64,000 bases of DNA from Eurosta solidaginis (taxonomy: Eukaryota; Arthropoda; Insecta; Diptera; Tephritidae): positions 157,748,426 to 157,812,425 of the forward strand of contig NC_090323.1 in the NCBI RefSeq assembly GCF_040869045.1. The letters run 5' to 3'. The notes under the pieces were generated by a model that did not search any database, was not told the DNA's origin, and worked only from the letters and a program-made list of their open reading frames with translations. Below are positions 52,243 through 63,529 of the stretch, piece after piece. Both the position numbers and the translations under genes were made by a program. Every line of letters starts with the position of its first letter. Within the stretch, counting starts at the first letter, position 1.

Positions 52243-52670
52243 CTGTTGTTGTTGTTGTTGTTGTTGTTGTTGTAGCGATAAGGTTGCTCTCCGAAGGCTT
52301 TGGGGAGTGTTATCGATGTGATGGTCCTTTTCCGGATAAAGATCCGGTACGCTCCGGTACCACAGCACCATTAAGGTGCTAGCCCGACCATCTCGGGAAC
52401 GATTTATGTGGCCACATTAAACCTTCAGGCCATTCCCCCCTCCCCACCCCCAAGTTCCATGAGGAGCTTGTGGTCGCCAGAGCCTCGTCTGCTAGTGAAA
52501 CAGGATTCGCCGCGGATAGGTGAGGTTGACAATTGGGTTCGGAGAAGCTATATATTGCGCTGGCAACCTGAAGGGTTGCGTTACACAACCCTTTGAATCT
52601 GGTATTTTAGTCGCCTCTTACGACAGGCATATCTACCGCGGGTATATTCTGATCCCCTAACCCGCTGGGG
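52243..52670 (-). repeat. SINE-like repeat family S, copy 4 (full length)
   Basis: Best copy of the family: on the minus strand it runs from ccccagcgggttagggg through gcctgtcgtaagaggcgact to a pure run of CAA units (52244-52274). 428 bp. GCGGGT...ACCCGC near the 5' end can pair, and GCCT/AGGC closes a small hairpin after it. Confidence 0.85.
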
Positions 52671-52734
52671 CTTTCTCTCTCATTGCTTTGAGTATTAACA
52701 ATTTAACCCGTATTTGTCCTGGGCATTCAATCTA

Positions 52735-53500
52735 GTGTTGTCTGAACTGCCTTGATTCCCAGTTACTTATGGTTTTCCTAATGTGTACCTTTGTGAGATA
52801 TCACCCAGCTTGGCTAGGTAGTCTGCCTGCTCATTACCGCCAAGACCGGAAAGTCATCCCAACAAAGCCTTCTGTAAGACTGCAAGGCTGTCTGAAGTAA
52901 TGAGGATAAGTCTCTTCCTACACACACTTTACCGCAAATTTCTATTTCATGACTTTCTGCCTGAAAAATAGTGGGATAGCATCCCATTGGTATCGATTTC
53001 TTGGAGTTCGGCCCATAGACGCCAGCTCCCATTTTTCCGCCATCAAATTTAGCTTCACCTGTGAACCAGACCTCTGAGTCAGAATCAGTAAGTTGATTCC
53101 CTCTTTGCATAAGAGTTCTGTGCACAATGGACACCTAGAAATTCAATGAGATTTTGAGCTTAGGAACATTGCAATACGTGGTTTCCTATGAAATTTTTTA
53201 TTACTGCCATGTTTCCACTCTTTAGCTCACAGATATTTTGAAGCCTTAGTGCAGCAGGTGTTCCTTCTTTCTCCGTTAGGTTAGCGAAGCAAGGCACTAA
53301 GTGCGTCAGCAGAGAACGTTCTCTTCGCACTCGTATGCCAAAGCAGTGCGGTTTGCTGAATTTCGTTATTGCTGTTCTTGGCGTTGTCCTCGGCCACCAA
53401 ACTAAAGAGCCGTAGGTGACTATTGGCTTTATAATAGTATTAAATGTTCAGTATACCATTTTGGGATATAGCTCCCAAAAGTACCTTTTTAAACGGTTTT
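52735..53500 (-). pseudogene. R1/LOA-like LINE fragment: RT end and RNase H
   Basis: Minus strand: around 53400 the frame reads KPIVTYGSLVWWPRT, the segment after the RT palm; around 52830-53090 it reads GGKMGAGVYGPNSKKSIPMG and TIFQAESHEIEICG, RNase H. Stops and frameshifts separate them. It resembles but does not equal the LINE at 6.5-10.5 kb. Confidence 0.65.
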
Positions 53501-53561
53501 ATTTAGGTTGACTTGACACGCTGGACAGCACTTTTTTATACCTTTATATTAAGTCCCTTTC

Positions 53562-54160
53562 ATGTTTGTCACCTCATTTACATACGAATTTTTGACCCAC
53601 GGAAGTCGTTTTCGGTAACTTCCCGTTGGGCATAGACACTTCATACTTAGAACATAGTTCAGATCTGGGAGACATTACAATGCAAGTGAAAAAAATCCGC
53701 TAGGTGGCGCACGGATCGAGATATACAGAAAACTACTTTTAAAATGAAAATTTTGCGATCGACTTTTAACTAACTTCTCGGTGATCCAGAGACTTGAAAC
53801 TTAGCACATAGTTTGCGAGTCGATGACACTACAATTCGTGGAAAACAAAGTGCCGTCAAGTGGCAGACGAATCGAGATAAACGAAAATCCCAGAAAATCT
53901 CTGAAAAAACGCAGGGAATCTTGCGATCGATTTTTAAGTACCTTCCTGGTGAGCTAGAGACTTGAAACTTGGACCATGAGTCAGAACCCGGTGACAATGC
54001 AATATTTGATCAAAAAAATTTCGCTAGGTGACGTAGGTGATACTAAGAAAATTAGTTTTGATTTGGGAATCTTTCAAACCATTTTTAACTAACTTCCCGG
54101 TGACCTAGAGACTTGAAACTTTGCGCACAGTTCGAGGCTTGGTGACAATACAATTTACAA
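53562..54160 (+). repeat. Tandem satellite, about 155-bp monomer
   Basis: Four units begin with variants of taacttcccggtgacctaga at about 53617, 53771, 53938 and 54091 (spacing 154, 167, 153 bp). Each carries gacttgaaact, a gtgacaatgcaat motif, an aaaaaaattc run and, in better units, cgctaggtggcgc. Further units lie at 54970-55190 and 56311-56420. Confidence 0.75.
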
Positions 54161-54184
54161 ATAAAAAAATTCAAAAAAAAATTC

Positions 54185-54570
54185 AAGTTAAACGGTTTTA
54201 TTGAAAACAATACATACATGAAGTAATAATAATACTAAAAGCTAAAAAATAATTAGGTAGGTCCTAGGTAATAGTCATCACACCCCTCATCAATCTAGGG
54301 CAATGATCAGACAATTAAATAAAAGCGTTGGGCGCGTGAAATTTCTAAAAATGTAAGGCGTAGCATAACCTGATTAAGGTTCAGTTGGTCTTATATATGA
54401 CTATCAATAGAAATTTGACGCGTCCAACGCTTTTATTTAATTTTCTGATCAACGGACTAGATTGATGAGGAGTGTGATGACTAGTACCTAGGACCTACCT
54501 AATTATTTTTTAGCTTTTAGTATTATTATTACTTCATGTATGTATTGTTTTCAATAAAACCGTTTAACTT
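54185..54570. repeat. Long palindrome (about 386 bp)
   Basis: aagttaaacggttttattga at 54185 returns inverted at 54570, and the two arms match almost base for base (aggtaggtcctaggta, aataaaagcgttgg) up to a loop of about 50 bp near 54377. Foldback element or inverted duplication. A partial relative lies at 56997-57219. Confidence 0.85.
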
Positions 54571-54604
54571 AAAAATATTTTTTAAATTATTTTATTTGCA
54601 AGTT

Positions 54605-54970
54605 TTTAGTCTTTATTTAATTGCCTATTATTTCTCAATCTATTTAGTTCATTTAGTGACTCATTATTACAAGGACTCTTTCCTGACAATTTGTTACAAT
54701 CTAAGTCCCCAATACATAATCCTTCCAAAGACTTTACTCGACTATGCGCCAAGTATGCTTGTCCCTCCTCCAACTCCAAAATATTTTGATGTCACTTCTA
54801 CCGGACTGTATGTAATATTTGTTCCAAATATGAGCCAAATCGGACATCATAGGTCGCTTTCTATTCTTGTATGTATTATGTGTTCCAAATATGAGCCAAA
54901 TCGAACCACAAATACGATTTTTTTGAATATCTCCATCCTTGCGAATCGAACCTTGCAATCGATTTTTGAG
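54605..54970. repeat. Left arm of a large inverted repeat
   Basis: The segment (ttagtgactcattattacaa, ccaaatatgagccaaatcg and others) returns inverted at about 56425-56975 with repeats of one sub-block. Short open frames on both strands are by-products of this repeat, not genes. Confidence 0.7.
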
Positions 54971-55190
54971 TAACTTCCCGGTGAGCTGGAGATATGAAAC
55001 TTGAGCCGTAAGTCAGAACCCGGTGACAATGCAATATTTTATCAAAAAAATTCCGCCAGGTGGCGCATGAATTGAGATATTGAGAAAACTAGTTTTAAAT
55101 TGAGAATATTGCAATCGATTTTAACCAACTTCCTGGATATCTAGAGACTTGAAACCTGAAATATAGTTTAAAACTCGGTGACAGTGAAAT
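54970..55190 (+). repeat. Two further satellite monomers
   Basis: Units starting taacttcccggtgagctgga (about 54970) and accaacttcctggatatcta (about 55128), same orientation as 53562-54160. Confidence 0.65.
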
Positions 55191-55885
55191 GTTTGATCAA
55201 AAAATTTGAGCTACGTAACGCACAAGTCGAACTATTTAGAAGATTAGGCTATACCTTCATGGCTAGCCTCCTGAGTGTTGCAGGCGTTGTAGAATTCCAC
55301 CTCGTTGAAGCCCAACTCAATGCACGTCCTTGCATACTTTTAGGCGTACGCGACTTTCACCACGATTCTTTTAGACTTTCAGGCGTATGTGAATTTCACC
55401 ACGATTTTCAGCTGTGCAAATTAAGTAGCTGACAAACGAGGTGGAATTCTCTTGTTATGATGTACATTCACCAGCAATGAAAATTCACCACATCATCAAT
55501 TGTGTTGAACTTACTTCCTCAACAATTGTGATCATATTCGCCAACAACGATTGCGTTGCACTATCCGGTTTCGCCAATTATGAGAATAATCAACAACAAG
55601 AATCATTCACCACATTCATCCTCTTTGTCCAACTCACCCGCTCCACCAATATCAAGAACATCGAACAGCTATAATAATTCACCGATTTATATGTAGCACA
55701 CATACATTTTTCTACAGTCACCTAAGCCGAATATAGATATAGACGTAGTACGTCCGAGCAACGCCAAAGAACGGGTAGCTATTCGGAACAAATAAATAAA
55801 GATAAGAATTTTCACTTATGAATTACTTAAATTACTAATCTAAGTTGCAATTGCCTTTGTGTATGCAGTACTAAAAAATTGAAAA
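55190..55885. other. Unrecognised region
   Basis: About 0.7 kb with the repeated phrase ttcaccacgatt (twice near 55350-55400) and caccacat-type words. Frames of 84 and 77 codons exist but have no recognisable domain. The nature is unknown; it may be the inside of a transposon enclosed by the inverted repeats. Confidence 0.4.
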
Positions 55886-56295
55886 TCAAAAGATGATAAA
55901 AAATTTTAGGGACTACCTATATAAAAATGGACTAAAAAATAGAAGGCAATTTTTCCTTTAATACAGACATCGTCTTGTTGAATTTTGACTAAAAAACTTT
56001 AACAATAGCTCTTGTAAAAGAATTTTGGGATTTAAAACTATAAAGGTGGGGCGCAATCTTTCAATTTAAGGCACACCATGTACTTGGGATTAACTAATTG
56101 ATTATTTAAAATTTAAACACGCGCTCTACCTTTCTAATTTTAAATCCCAAAATTCTTTTACAAGGGCTATTGTTAAAGTTTTTTAGTCAAAATTCAACAA
56201 GAATATGTCTATATTAAAGAAAAATTTGCCTTATATTTTTTGGTCCTTTTATATAAAGGTAGTCCTTAAAATTTTTTATCATCTTTTTATTTTGT
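55886..56295. repeat. Second palindrome (about 410 bp)
   Basis: gatgataaaaaattttaggg at 55892 returns inverted at about 56290. The arms of about 165 bp (with gttgaattttgactaaaaaa and tgtaaaagaattttgggatt in common) are about 90% alike by eye, around an 80-bp centre. Non-coding. Confidence 0.8.
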
Positions 56296-56310
56296 AATTG
56301 AAATTTAAGT

Positions 56311-56980
56311 AACTTCCCGACAAGCTACAAGTTTGAAACTTGGAATATAGTTCAGAACCCGATGACAATGCAATAATAAGAAAAAAAATCGCCGCTAGGT
56401 GGCGCAAGTATCGAGATATTCACAAAAATCGTATTTGTTGTCTGATTTGGCTCATATTTGGAACACATAATACATACAAGAATAGAAAGCGGCCTATAAA
56501 AAATCGCCGCTAGGTGGCGCAAAGATCGAGATATTCAAAAAAATCGTATTCGTGGTTCGATTTGGCTCGTATTTGGAACACATAATACATACAAGAATAG
56601 AAAGCGACCTATGAAAAAAATCGCCGCTAGGTGGCGCAAGGATCGAGATATTCACAAAAATCGTATTTGTGGTCTGATTTGGCTCATATGTGGAACACAA
56701 AATACACACATGAATAGAAAGCGACCTATAATGTTTGATTTGGCTCATATTTGGAACAAATATTACATACAGCCCGGGAGAAGTGACATCAAAATATTTT
56801 GGAGTTGGAGGAGGGACAAGCATACGTGGCGCAGAGTCGAGTAAAATCTTTGGAAGGATTATGTATTGAGGACTTAGATTGTAACAAATTGTCAGGAAAA
56901 AGTACTTGTAATAATGAGTCACTAAATGAACTAAATAGATTGAGGCAATTAAATAAAGAATAAAAACTTAAAAATAAAAT
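56311..56980. repeat. Satellite monomer and right arm of the large inverted repeat
   Basis: A block of about 100-115 bp (cgccgctaggtggcgcaa, tcgagatattca, tttggctcatatttggaaca, acaagaatagaaagcg) is repeated three times between 56390 and 56740. The rest is the inverse of 54605-54900. Confidence 0.75.
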
Positions 56981-56996
56981 AATTAAAAAAAAAATT

Positions 56997-57219
56997 TAAG
57001 TTAAACGGTTTTATTGAAAACAATACTTGCATGTAGTAATAATAATACTAAAAGCTAGAAAATAATTAGGTAGGTCCTAGGTACTAGTCATCACAATCCT
57101 CATCAATCTAGGGCGTTAATCAGACAATTAAATAAAAGCGTTGGGCGCGTGAAATTTCTAAAAATTAATATAATTATTTTATTTATTATATTGTTTTCAA
57201 TAAAACCGTTTAACTAAAA
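56997..57219. repeat. Partial copy of the 386-bp palindrome
   Basis: The left arm (aagttaaacggttttattga ... aataaaagcgttgg) is complete, but the right arm is reduced to the last ~30 bp (attgttttcaataaaaccg). So this is a deleted relative of 54185-54570. Confidence 0.8.
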
Positions 57220-57369
57220 ACCTTTTTTTTTATTATTTTACAAATTTTAATACAATAAACAAAAATATATTAGGAAGGGTCCAATTTCTAACTTTGGAAG
57301 CTAATATTACTGCTTTGGAGACTTCGAAAAATGGGAAATTACCTTTTTGCTATAAATAAATCAAGGCTA

Positions 57370-57580
57370 TGTTATACGAATGAAAGATGGTGCGCCGGCT
57401 AAGTAAGTTTTTTTTATAAGAACCAGCATATGGAAGGAGAGGAAGAGGGCGGCCCCCACTCCGCTGGAAGGACCAGGTGGAAAAATTTAAATTCCCTTGG
57501 TATACCAATTGGCGTCAGTTAACCCAACGAAGAAACGACTGGCGCGCCTACGACGGCTATAACTGTATAAACTATATAAT
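57370..57580 (+). pseudogene. RTE-clade LINE C-terminal fragment
   Basis: Plus strand: ggaagagggcggcccccact, then codons for WKDQVEKFKFP-like and NWRQLTQRRNDWRA, matching the C-terminus of the RTE copy at 51324-51750, with indels. Decayed. Confidence 0.7.
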
Positions 57581-58613
57581 TTCACCCCTTTTAGGAAAAT
57601 GTATAGAAAACAAAAAGATCATTAACTGCGTTGACGACACCGTGAAGAAATGTACCTTCTTGATCACACTTGATTTTATTTGTTTTTGCTTATTTAGATT
57701 TTGTTTTATTTCGTCCAAGTACAACGCTAAGTTTAAAGTTTCACAAAAATATTTCAACTCTCATTATAATAATTATTATTTTAAAAAATATACAATTTGA
57801 ACTTAGTGAAGTAGCCACGTAAAGTAAAAAAAAAACATAAAACCTGAATGAAATTTTACTTTTAATAGTTAATATGTACCTACATATGTATGATGTTTGA
57901 GGTTATAATTTAATAAATATAACATAATCAATCTTATTATTTAATTTGAGGGAGGGGACATTACGTATTTTACAAAAAAACTTATATATCAAAGTGGGGT
58001 TTTAAAAACAAAACCACAAACAAAGCTCAAAGCTTTATTAAATTTTTTTTTATAGTAATCTACAGATTTTCCTCTACTTTTTTTGTTTTTGGTTTTTTAT
58101 ATATACAGAACATACATACATACAGAACGAACATGCATACATGTATTAAAAATACACATTTGCTCTTTAATGTTTTAAATTAAATTTAAAAAAAATAATA
58201 TAAATAACTTCATTATAGGAATTCATTATTTTCTTCTTATTAACTTTACTAATTTAGCAACTACAAAATTAAAAGTCAGCAGCACTTAATTAGAATTCAT
58301 ATTTTGTTTTTTGTTTTTTGCTATGCATTTCACAAATTTCATCAAAAAATACGAAAACAATGATGCTTATTATGTTAATTTTGTTGTTGTGTTTTCTTTT
58401 TTTTTACTTTTTGGTTAATTTTAATTTTACTTTACTAAAACAAAAAACTACAATTGTGCCATCGAATCTGATCGCATTAATGGCGCTAGTGGACTCGTCG
58501 ATTTGTTCCCGCATTCAATTTCGTACTGCACATCAACAGAGGCACCTAACAGCAGCAGAGAGTGTGAGAACGAAAATATTAATAAATAATACAAAATCAA
58601 TGCATGTATACTA
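57581..58613. other. AT-rich intergenic region, nothing recognised
   Basis: About 1 kb of strongly AT-rich DNA with A and T runs and catacata words. No credible coding sequence or RNA gene. Confidence 0.5.
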
Positions 58614-58887
58614 GGGTGGGTCAAATTGTATAGGGGAAAAAAACTGCAGGTGCACATCCAGTTTCTGAATCTATAGGTCATACTGAGTAATATTATCCAT
58701 GTATGTAGGTCTGGAATGAATTTCGAGCCTCCCTAATCAAGTGAGAAAATTTTGATATAAAATTTTCTAACACAATTAGGGAGGCTCGAAATTCATTTCA
58801 GACCTATGGCTATGGGCAATATTACTCAGTATGACCCATAGATTCCGAAACTGGATGTGCCTTTTCAACAATAAATTTGACCCACCC
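58614..58887. mobile_element. Foldback MITE directly after the MFSD14-like stop
   Basis: GGGTGGGTCAAATT at 58614 and its inverse AATTTGACCCACCC-like sequence at 58874-58887. The arms of about 135 bp match nearly throughout (ggtcatactgagtaatatt, atgaatttcgagcctcccta), with a small AT-rich centre. It lies 14 bp downstream of the stop codon, so most transcripts would contain it. No clear target duplication. Confidence 0.85.
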
Positions 58888-58901
58888 CAATGTATAATTT
58901 G

Positions 58902-59206
58902 TTAGCAAATATATTTACGTTTCTTTTCACTTGCAGTTCGATTCACATTTATCTCGTTATGTTTGTCTGGAATGTAGATTGCAACCAAAATCGCGAATAT
59001 AACCATTAGTGCACCAATAGCAAATGGTGGTCCTGGTATTAATTCTGTGTATTTATTATTTTCTTTTTGTACTTGATCATCAGGATTTTTGCCCAACGGG
59101 TTATCATTTAAATCCACATTGAACAAGTAGAAAATCACACCAAATAGTGCTGGCCCTAGTCCATTGCATAGACCGCGCATACCAGTTACCATACCTTGAA
59201 CGGCTC
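58902..59206 (-). CDS. MFSD14-like: MFSD14-like last exon
   Basis: Codes GAVQGMVTGMRGLCNGLGPA, a loop, a last helix (PFAIGALMVIFAILVAIYIP) and the C-terminal tail ending KKRKYIC before TAA (58902-58904). Acceptor TTATAG. Confidence 0.9.
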
Positions 59207-62200
59207 CTATAAAATAAATTTCGACAATATTTTTAGTGTAAAGTGAGAAGCAGAAACGTAATTTATGGAAACAAGTAGGGATAATAAGACTGTCTTTGAC
59301 TGCAGAGAAGGCCATATACACTTCATGAATGTAACTAATTTCACATATTATTGCATATGGTTTGATGATTGAGATGAACGCTTAGCAAATACTAATCCTC
59401 AAATCGCAAATTTCATATATTGTAAGCACTGCGAGTCTTGGTACTATCATACGGAGTCTAATATGATGTTCAAGACATTTTTCTGATCAATCTATGCTAC
59501 TGAGCCTAATATTTAAGCCAATGCACAATACTTTGTAAGAGCAATACAAAGCTTTATAGTTTCAGAAGAATCCAGTTGTCAACCTTACTACGCGAGTATC
59601 AAGAGGGAGGATTCAAAGGTTATCAAAGCAACACAAAGTTTCAGAGCTTCCGCAATCCAATTGTCAAACTCACCAACGCGACGGGAGCCCTGTTACAACT
59701 ATGAATGTATCATACACTTATTAAGTAGCCGAGGTTCTGGTGACCTCCCTACTTAAGGAACTAGGGGGTGGGAGGTATTTAACATTGACAACACTCCTCA
59801 AAACCTGCGGGGAGTGTCTTTATCGTTAATACAACAGCATCAGTCTACTCGAGGGGAATCCTGTTATAAACATGAATGCGCTTTACAAATATTTAGCAGG
59901 TGAAGTTATGGCGACTCCCAGTTCCTCATGAAACTAAGAGTGGGAGGCGGGATGACCTAGAAGGTTCAATAAGGTCATATTAAATCGGGTCGTACCGGTT
60001 CTATATAGGGCGAAGGACCATTAACATCGATAACGCTCCCCAGAACCTTCGGGGAGTGTCTTTATCACTGCAACAACTTCCTTTCCTTCTCTTCTTGTGC
60101 AACATAATTAAATATCTCTGTAGTTGTAGCCTAAATCTTGCTTTTCCTCACACTGGTTCATTACCTTTTCTTCTTCTTGTTGTTCCTTTTACTAGCCCAC
60201 TGCCTTTATATTTCCAGTACCCAATCAGTCCACCCATAATTTTCCTCCTCGCTTCTGCTCAATTTTCCTTGAAAACTACCCATTTTTCCTAGTTTCCTAG
60301 AGTTTCCGCAATATGGTGACAAAAAATGGAGCCAATTATTTATATCTACTTTTCGAGTGAAGTCTAATTATTTTCATTTGTGTAGACGCATGGCTCAATA
60401 ATATGGTTGGCTCATCTCATCAGCTGATTTTATTTTTATCATTGTATGGTCGATGGGATTGTCAAAAGGAAATGGCAAACTCAAAATGAAACCAACACAT
60501 TGACAACATTTTCTTACCACACACAAAAACTGCTATGTTTTATGTTTTCATTTCATTCCATTCGCCTAATACCAATAAACAGATTTTGACAATTTGAATA
60601 GACATCATTTGTTGCTTTACAGATGAGCCAACTATATATTTGAAACATGGTGTAGACAGATTTAACTTATTCCACTTCTGAATTATCCTTTTGTAATCTA
60701 ATTGTATAAGGTTCTTTAGTTTGTGAGGGCTCAGTGCGCGTTCCCGGAACACGCACCTTTTAAAAAATGAAAATATGCAGCAACCAAGGGAAATTCAAGG
60801 TCTTTTGAGCCTATATTGAAACTCTATAATCAAAAAATATCAAAATCAATTATATGATTTTACATTTACAGCTTACCCTGTCTATCAGGATGCGAATGAA
60901 TAGAAACAAAAGCGCTTATCGCAGGATAAGTTATCGATCCAAGTGCAGCCAATATACCAGCTGCCCACATCATCCTTTAACGAGATTGAATAGATGAAAA
61001 AATTTAGTTGCAAAAATAACACAAATTTTGTTTTATAACCTACCAAGACTTACTGCCAAGTCCATACCACAATAATTGTAACATTTCTAATACTAAGCCT
61101 AAAATAATAGTATTTTTTGCGCCAAATACCCTGCAAAATGAAAGAACATGTGTTTTGCATTATTGAAACGACTTTAGTCGACGTCACAAGACACGAAAGT
61201 TATTATTAAACATTAGCGGTGAATGAAAAATATGACAGTAATCCTTATGTATGTACTCACCGCATTAGATAACCCAATGTCACTTGCACGGATATGCTAA
61301 GCACGCCAACAACCGCTATGAAAACTGCCACTTCCATTGAATTAAAGCCCATTTTCAATTTTAAATAAACAAATATGCATGAGTATTGTCCCGCTTCAGG
61401 CAGATACGACAAAAGCACAGCAACACATTGCATTAATATCGTTTGATCTGAGCCAACTTTTCGCAGTGCCTGAAATTATGCATTGATTAATTAAATAATG
61501 AAATACTATTTTAGACCTCGAAATGTATATAAAAAAGGCAAATGCGCCTAAATTATGTATCATCATATTTATAGACAAAAACAGTGGCTTGTTTACGAGA
61601 TGGAGGAGGAACCGTTTAATTTACAAAACCCTCTTGAAGAAATCACACGACAGGTAGTGGCCCTGTCTTAAGCATCGTTTTGTTAGCTCGGAGAAGTCTT
61701 TCCAAATACTTACGGAGCTGAACTCAAATTCCGTTTCGCATAAACTTAGATGGAATGCACTTCAAATGAGTTGAGACCATCCGTGATCGCCGTTTCGATA
61801 CCGAATCCTTTTTTGATAAAATCAACGTTCAAATTGTGTTATGAATGCACATATATGTAGATGAATAAGTATGCAAATATTTGAAGAAGTAAGCAAATAT
61901 ATCGCTTGCAGTGCCGAAAATCTAACCCTCCTCCATTTAGTAAAACATTATACAGCGCACGCTCGATAACGTGAACTAATTCGAACCAAGACAGTTCACG
62001 TCAACAATAGTGTTCATGTTTTGGAATGCCCAAAAAGACTAAATAAATATATTTTTTCACATTTGAATTCACATTTCATTCTTGTTTTCGTTACATATTA
62101 ATTGAAAATTAAGACTATGATGGTTTTATTTAAAAAAATCAGTCATCTTTTTTTGTATCTTCTGTTTTTCTAAAACTTGACGCACAGCTTTCTCCCTTAA

Positions 62201-63154
62201 CCGTCTTAGCACACTCATATCATTTTGATCGACGTATTCATGAAGTTTGCTTCATTTTCTTTAAATTTTGCATGCAGTGTTTTTGCCCTTTCTTTCAACA
62301 TTAGAGCACTTACTGGCCAGTTTTTATCTCGCATTCGGATAAACCAACGTTAAAGAGCTCTCTCCATTTTGTGCAACTCTGAAGAAAGCAGTGTTTTTCT
62401 ATTTACTATTGCTTTTTCGCTTTTAATGTTAGAAATTGTTGATTTAGCAACATTATATTTATTTGCTAAAATCGTCACAGATGATTAAAAAGCCGAGAAT
62501 TTCAGCATTTTGTTTTAATGTCAAGCACACTGGTTTTTTAGAACTCATTTTCACCAGAAAACATAAGACGAAACAGTCTTTGCAAAACCAAAATCACGAC
62601 TGAAATATTTTACTCCTTACATGCAATTACGAATAAAATGCCTATTTTATAATTACGGGTTCCCCAATTTCAGACTTACTTGAGATCAATGTAAACTACA
62701 TTCAAATAATTGTAACGTTTATTGTTCATATTATAGAGCATTTTGGGTTTGTTCACGTTTTAGAGTAGTCAATGCACAATAATGCCTGTTTATGTTTTGG
62801 GGGTGTTAACGCTTTAGAGCGTTCACGTTATCGAGCGTGCGCTGTATACTCGCCACTTAACAAGATTTTCATTAGAACATAAATTCAGGCGCAGCGTTTT
62901 CCTTAAAACTCCAGCCTGTAAAGTTTACATAAAAATTTATTAAATACAAATATTTCACTAACAGAAAAGGGATCAGCTTGCTCCCAGCTAATTGGCGCGC
63001 CCCATGAAGAAGGACGAATTTTTTCAGGCAAACTTTCAGGCACGGCCACCAATATAAAGAATACATCGAGCACCGCAATAGCGGTCGCTAATGCCGCAAC
63101 TAATGTATCACCATATGTCTCCATTAGCAAAGCACCTAAAGCTGGTGAAATTAC
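58902..63154 (-). CDS. MFSD14-like: MFSD14/Hiat1-like major facilitator transporter, last five exons
   Basis: Joined exons 62963-63154, 61261-61469, 61044-61130, 60877-60974, 58902-59206, GT..AG introns, phases 0,2,2,1 consistent; 296 codons plus stop. The gene continues beyond the right edge of the window. Characteristic stretches are VPESLPEKIRPSSWGAPISW, LLSYLPEAGQYSC, MMWAAGILAALGSITYPAIS and GMRGLCNGLGPALFG, which match the C-terminal half of animal MFSD14A/B (Hiat1) proteins. The segments form about seven membrane helices, ending in a short basic tail (KKRKYIC). The family belongs to the major facilitator superfamily and resembles bacterial tetracycline exporters in sequence; the natural substrate is not settled. 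A fly homologue is known as rtet; I do not assert orthology. Confidence 0.9.
59725..60080 (+). repeat. Two decayed family S copies in tandem, intronic
   Basis: At 59725-59835 and 59905-60080 the plus strand shows family S features (gaggttctggtgacctccc, ttgacaacactcctcaaaac, cggggagtgtctttatcg, then caacagca/caacaactt). They lie in the last intron of the MFSD14-like gene. The upstream parts (59540-59720) also repeat each other. Confidence 0.6.
60877..60974 (-). CDS. MFSD14-like: MFSD14-like exon
   Basis: Codes MMWAAGILAALGSITYPAIS and the loop VSIHSHPDRQ. Acceptor TTAAAG, donor GTAAGC. Confidence 0.9.
61044..61130 (-). CDS. MFSD14-like: MFSD14-like exon
   Basis: 87 bp coding FGAKNTIILGLVLEMLQLLW YGLGSKS, one helix. 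Acceptor TTGCAG, donor GTAGGT, phase 2 at both ends. Confidence 0.9.
61261..61469 (-). CDS. MFSD14-like: MFSD14-like exon
   Basis: Begins ALRKVGSDQTILMQC and includes LSYLPEAGQYSC and two helices. Ends in phase 2 with donor GTGAGT. Confidence 0.9.
61953..62844 (-). mobile_element. pogo/Tigger-like DNA transposon, decayed
   Basis: Perfect 24-bp terminal inverted repeats starting CAGCGCACGCTCGATAACGT (61953-61976 and 62821-62844), flanked by TA on both sides (61951-61952, 62845-62846). Only 892 bp, so most of the transposase is deleted. It lies in the MFSD14-like intron between 61470 and 62962. Confidence 0.9.
62200..62548 (-). pseudogene. pogo-like transposase N-terminal remnant
   Basis: Minus strand from MSSKKPVCLTLKQNAEILGF (62548): a CENP-B-type helix-turn-helix start. 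After frame breaks, a stretch with RMRDKNWPVSALMLKERAKT follows, matching the second DNA-binding segment (the 'R..N.PVSG..L.EKA' region). Stops and shifts; the DDE domain is absent. Confidence 0.7.
62963..63154 (-). CDS. MFSD14-like: MFSD14-like exon (first seen)
   Basis: 64 codons: ISPALGALLMETYGD (helix), an alanine-rich helix, and the loop VPESLPEKIRPSSWGAPISW. Acceptor TTTAAG, donor GTTAGT. Confidence 0.9.
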
Positions 63155-63529
63155 CTTAAAGAAAAGAAAATGTATACATTAAAAAATCGTAAGAATATAT
63201 GGGTGATGTTATGTTGTTAAACGTTTGAAATTGAAGTTCTATGATTTTATTGTATTTTGACCCTTTTTTGGATAACAGAGGCCGACAGCATCTCAGACCC
63301 AGAAACCGGACTATATATTTTCGAAGGATTTCGATGCGATGAATCCAAATCTGGCCTCAGAATTGCTCTATCAGCTCTGGTTTTCGAGATATCCTAACCT
63401 AAAAGTACGAAAAACACCGTTTTTGCCCATATTTGAGGTTATGTAGCCTTGCAGATGTTTTCTTTCACCAAAATTAAAGGATGGCATCTTTAAATACAAG
63501 TCTTCTTCTTTCAAATGGCATTGAGTTTG

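Noticed and set aside
52243..52670. Calling family S a tRNA-derived SINE
   Set aside because: No convincing A and B boxes in the right spacing were found, unlike the SINE at 26838-27160.
54536..54973. Plus-strand frame of 145 codons, similar to the minus-strand frame at 56494-56922
   Set aside because: The two are the arms of one inverted repeat; the similarity is due to the repeat and no domain is seen.
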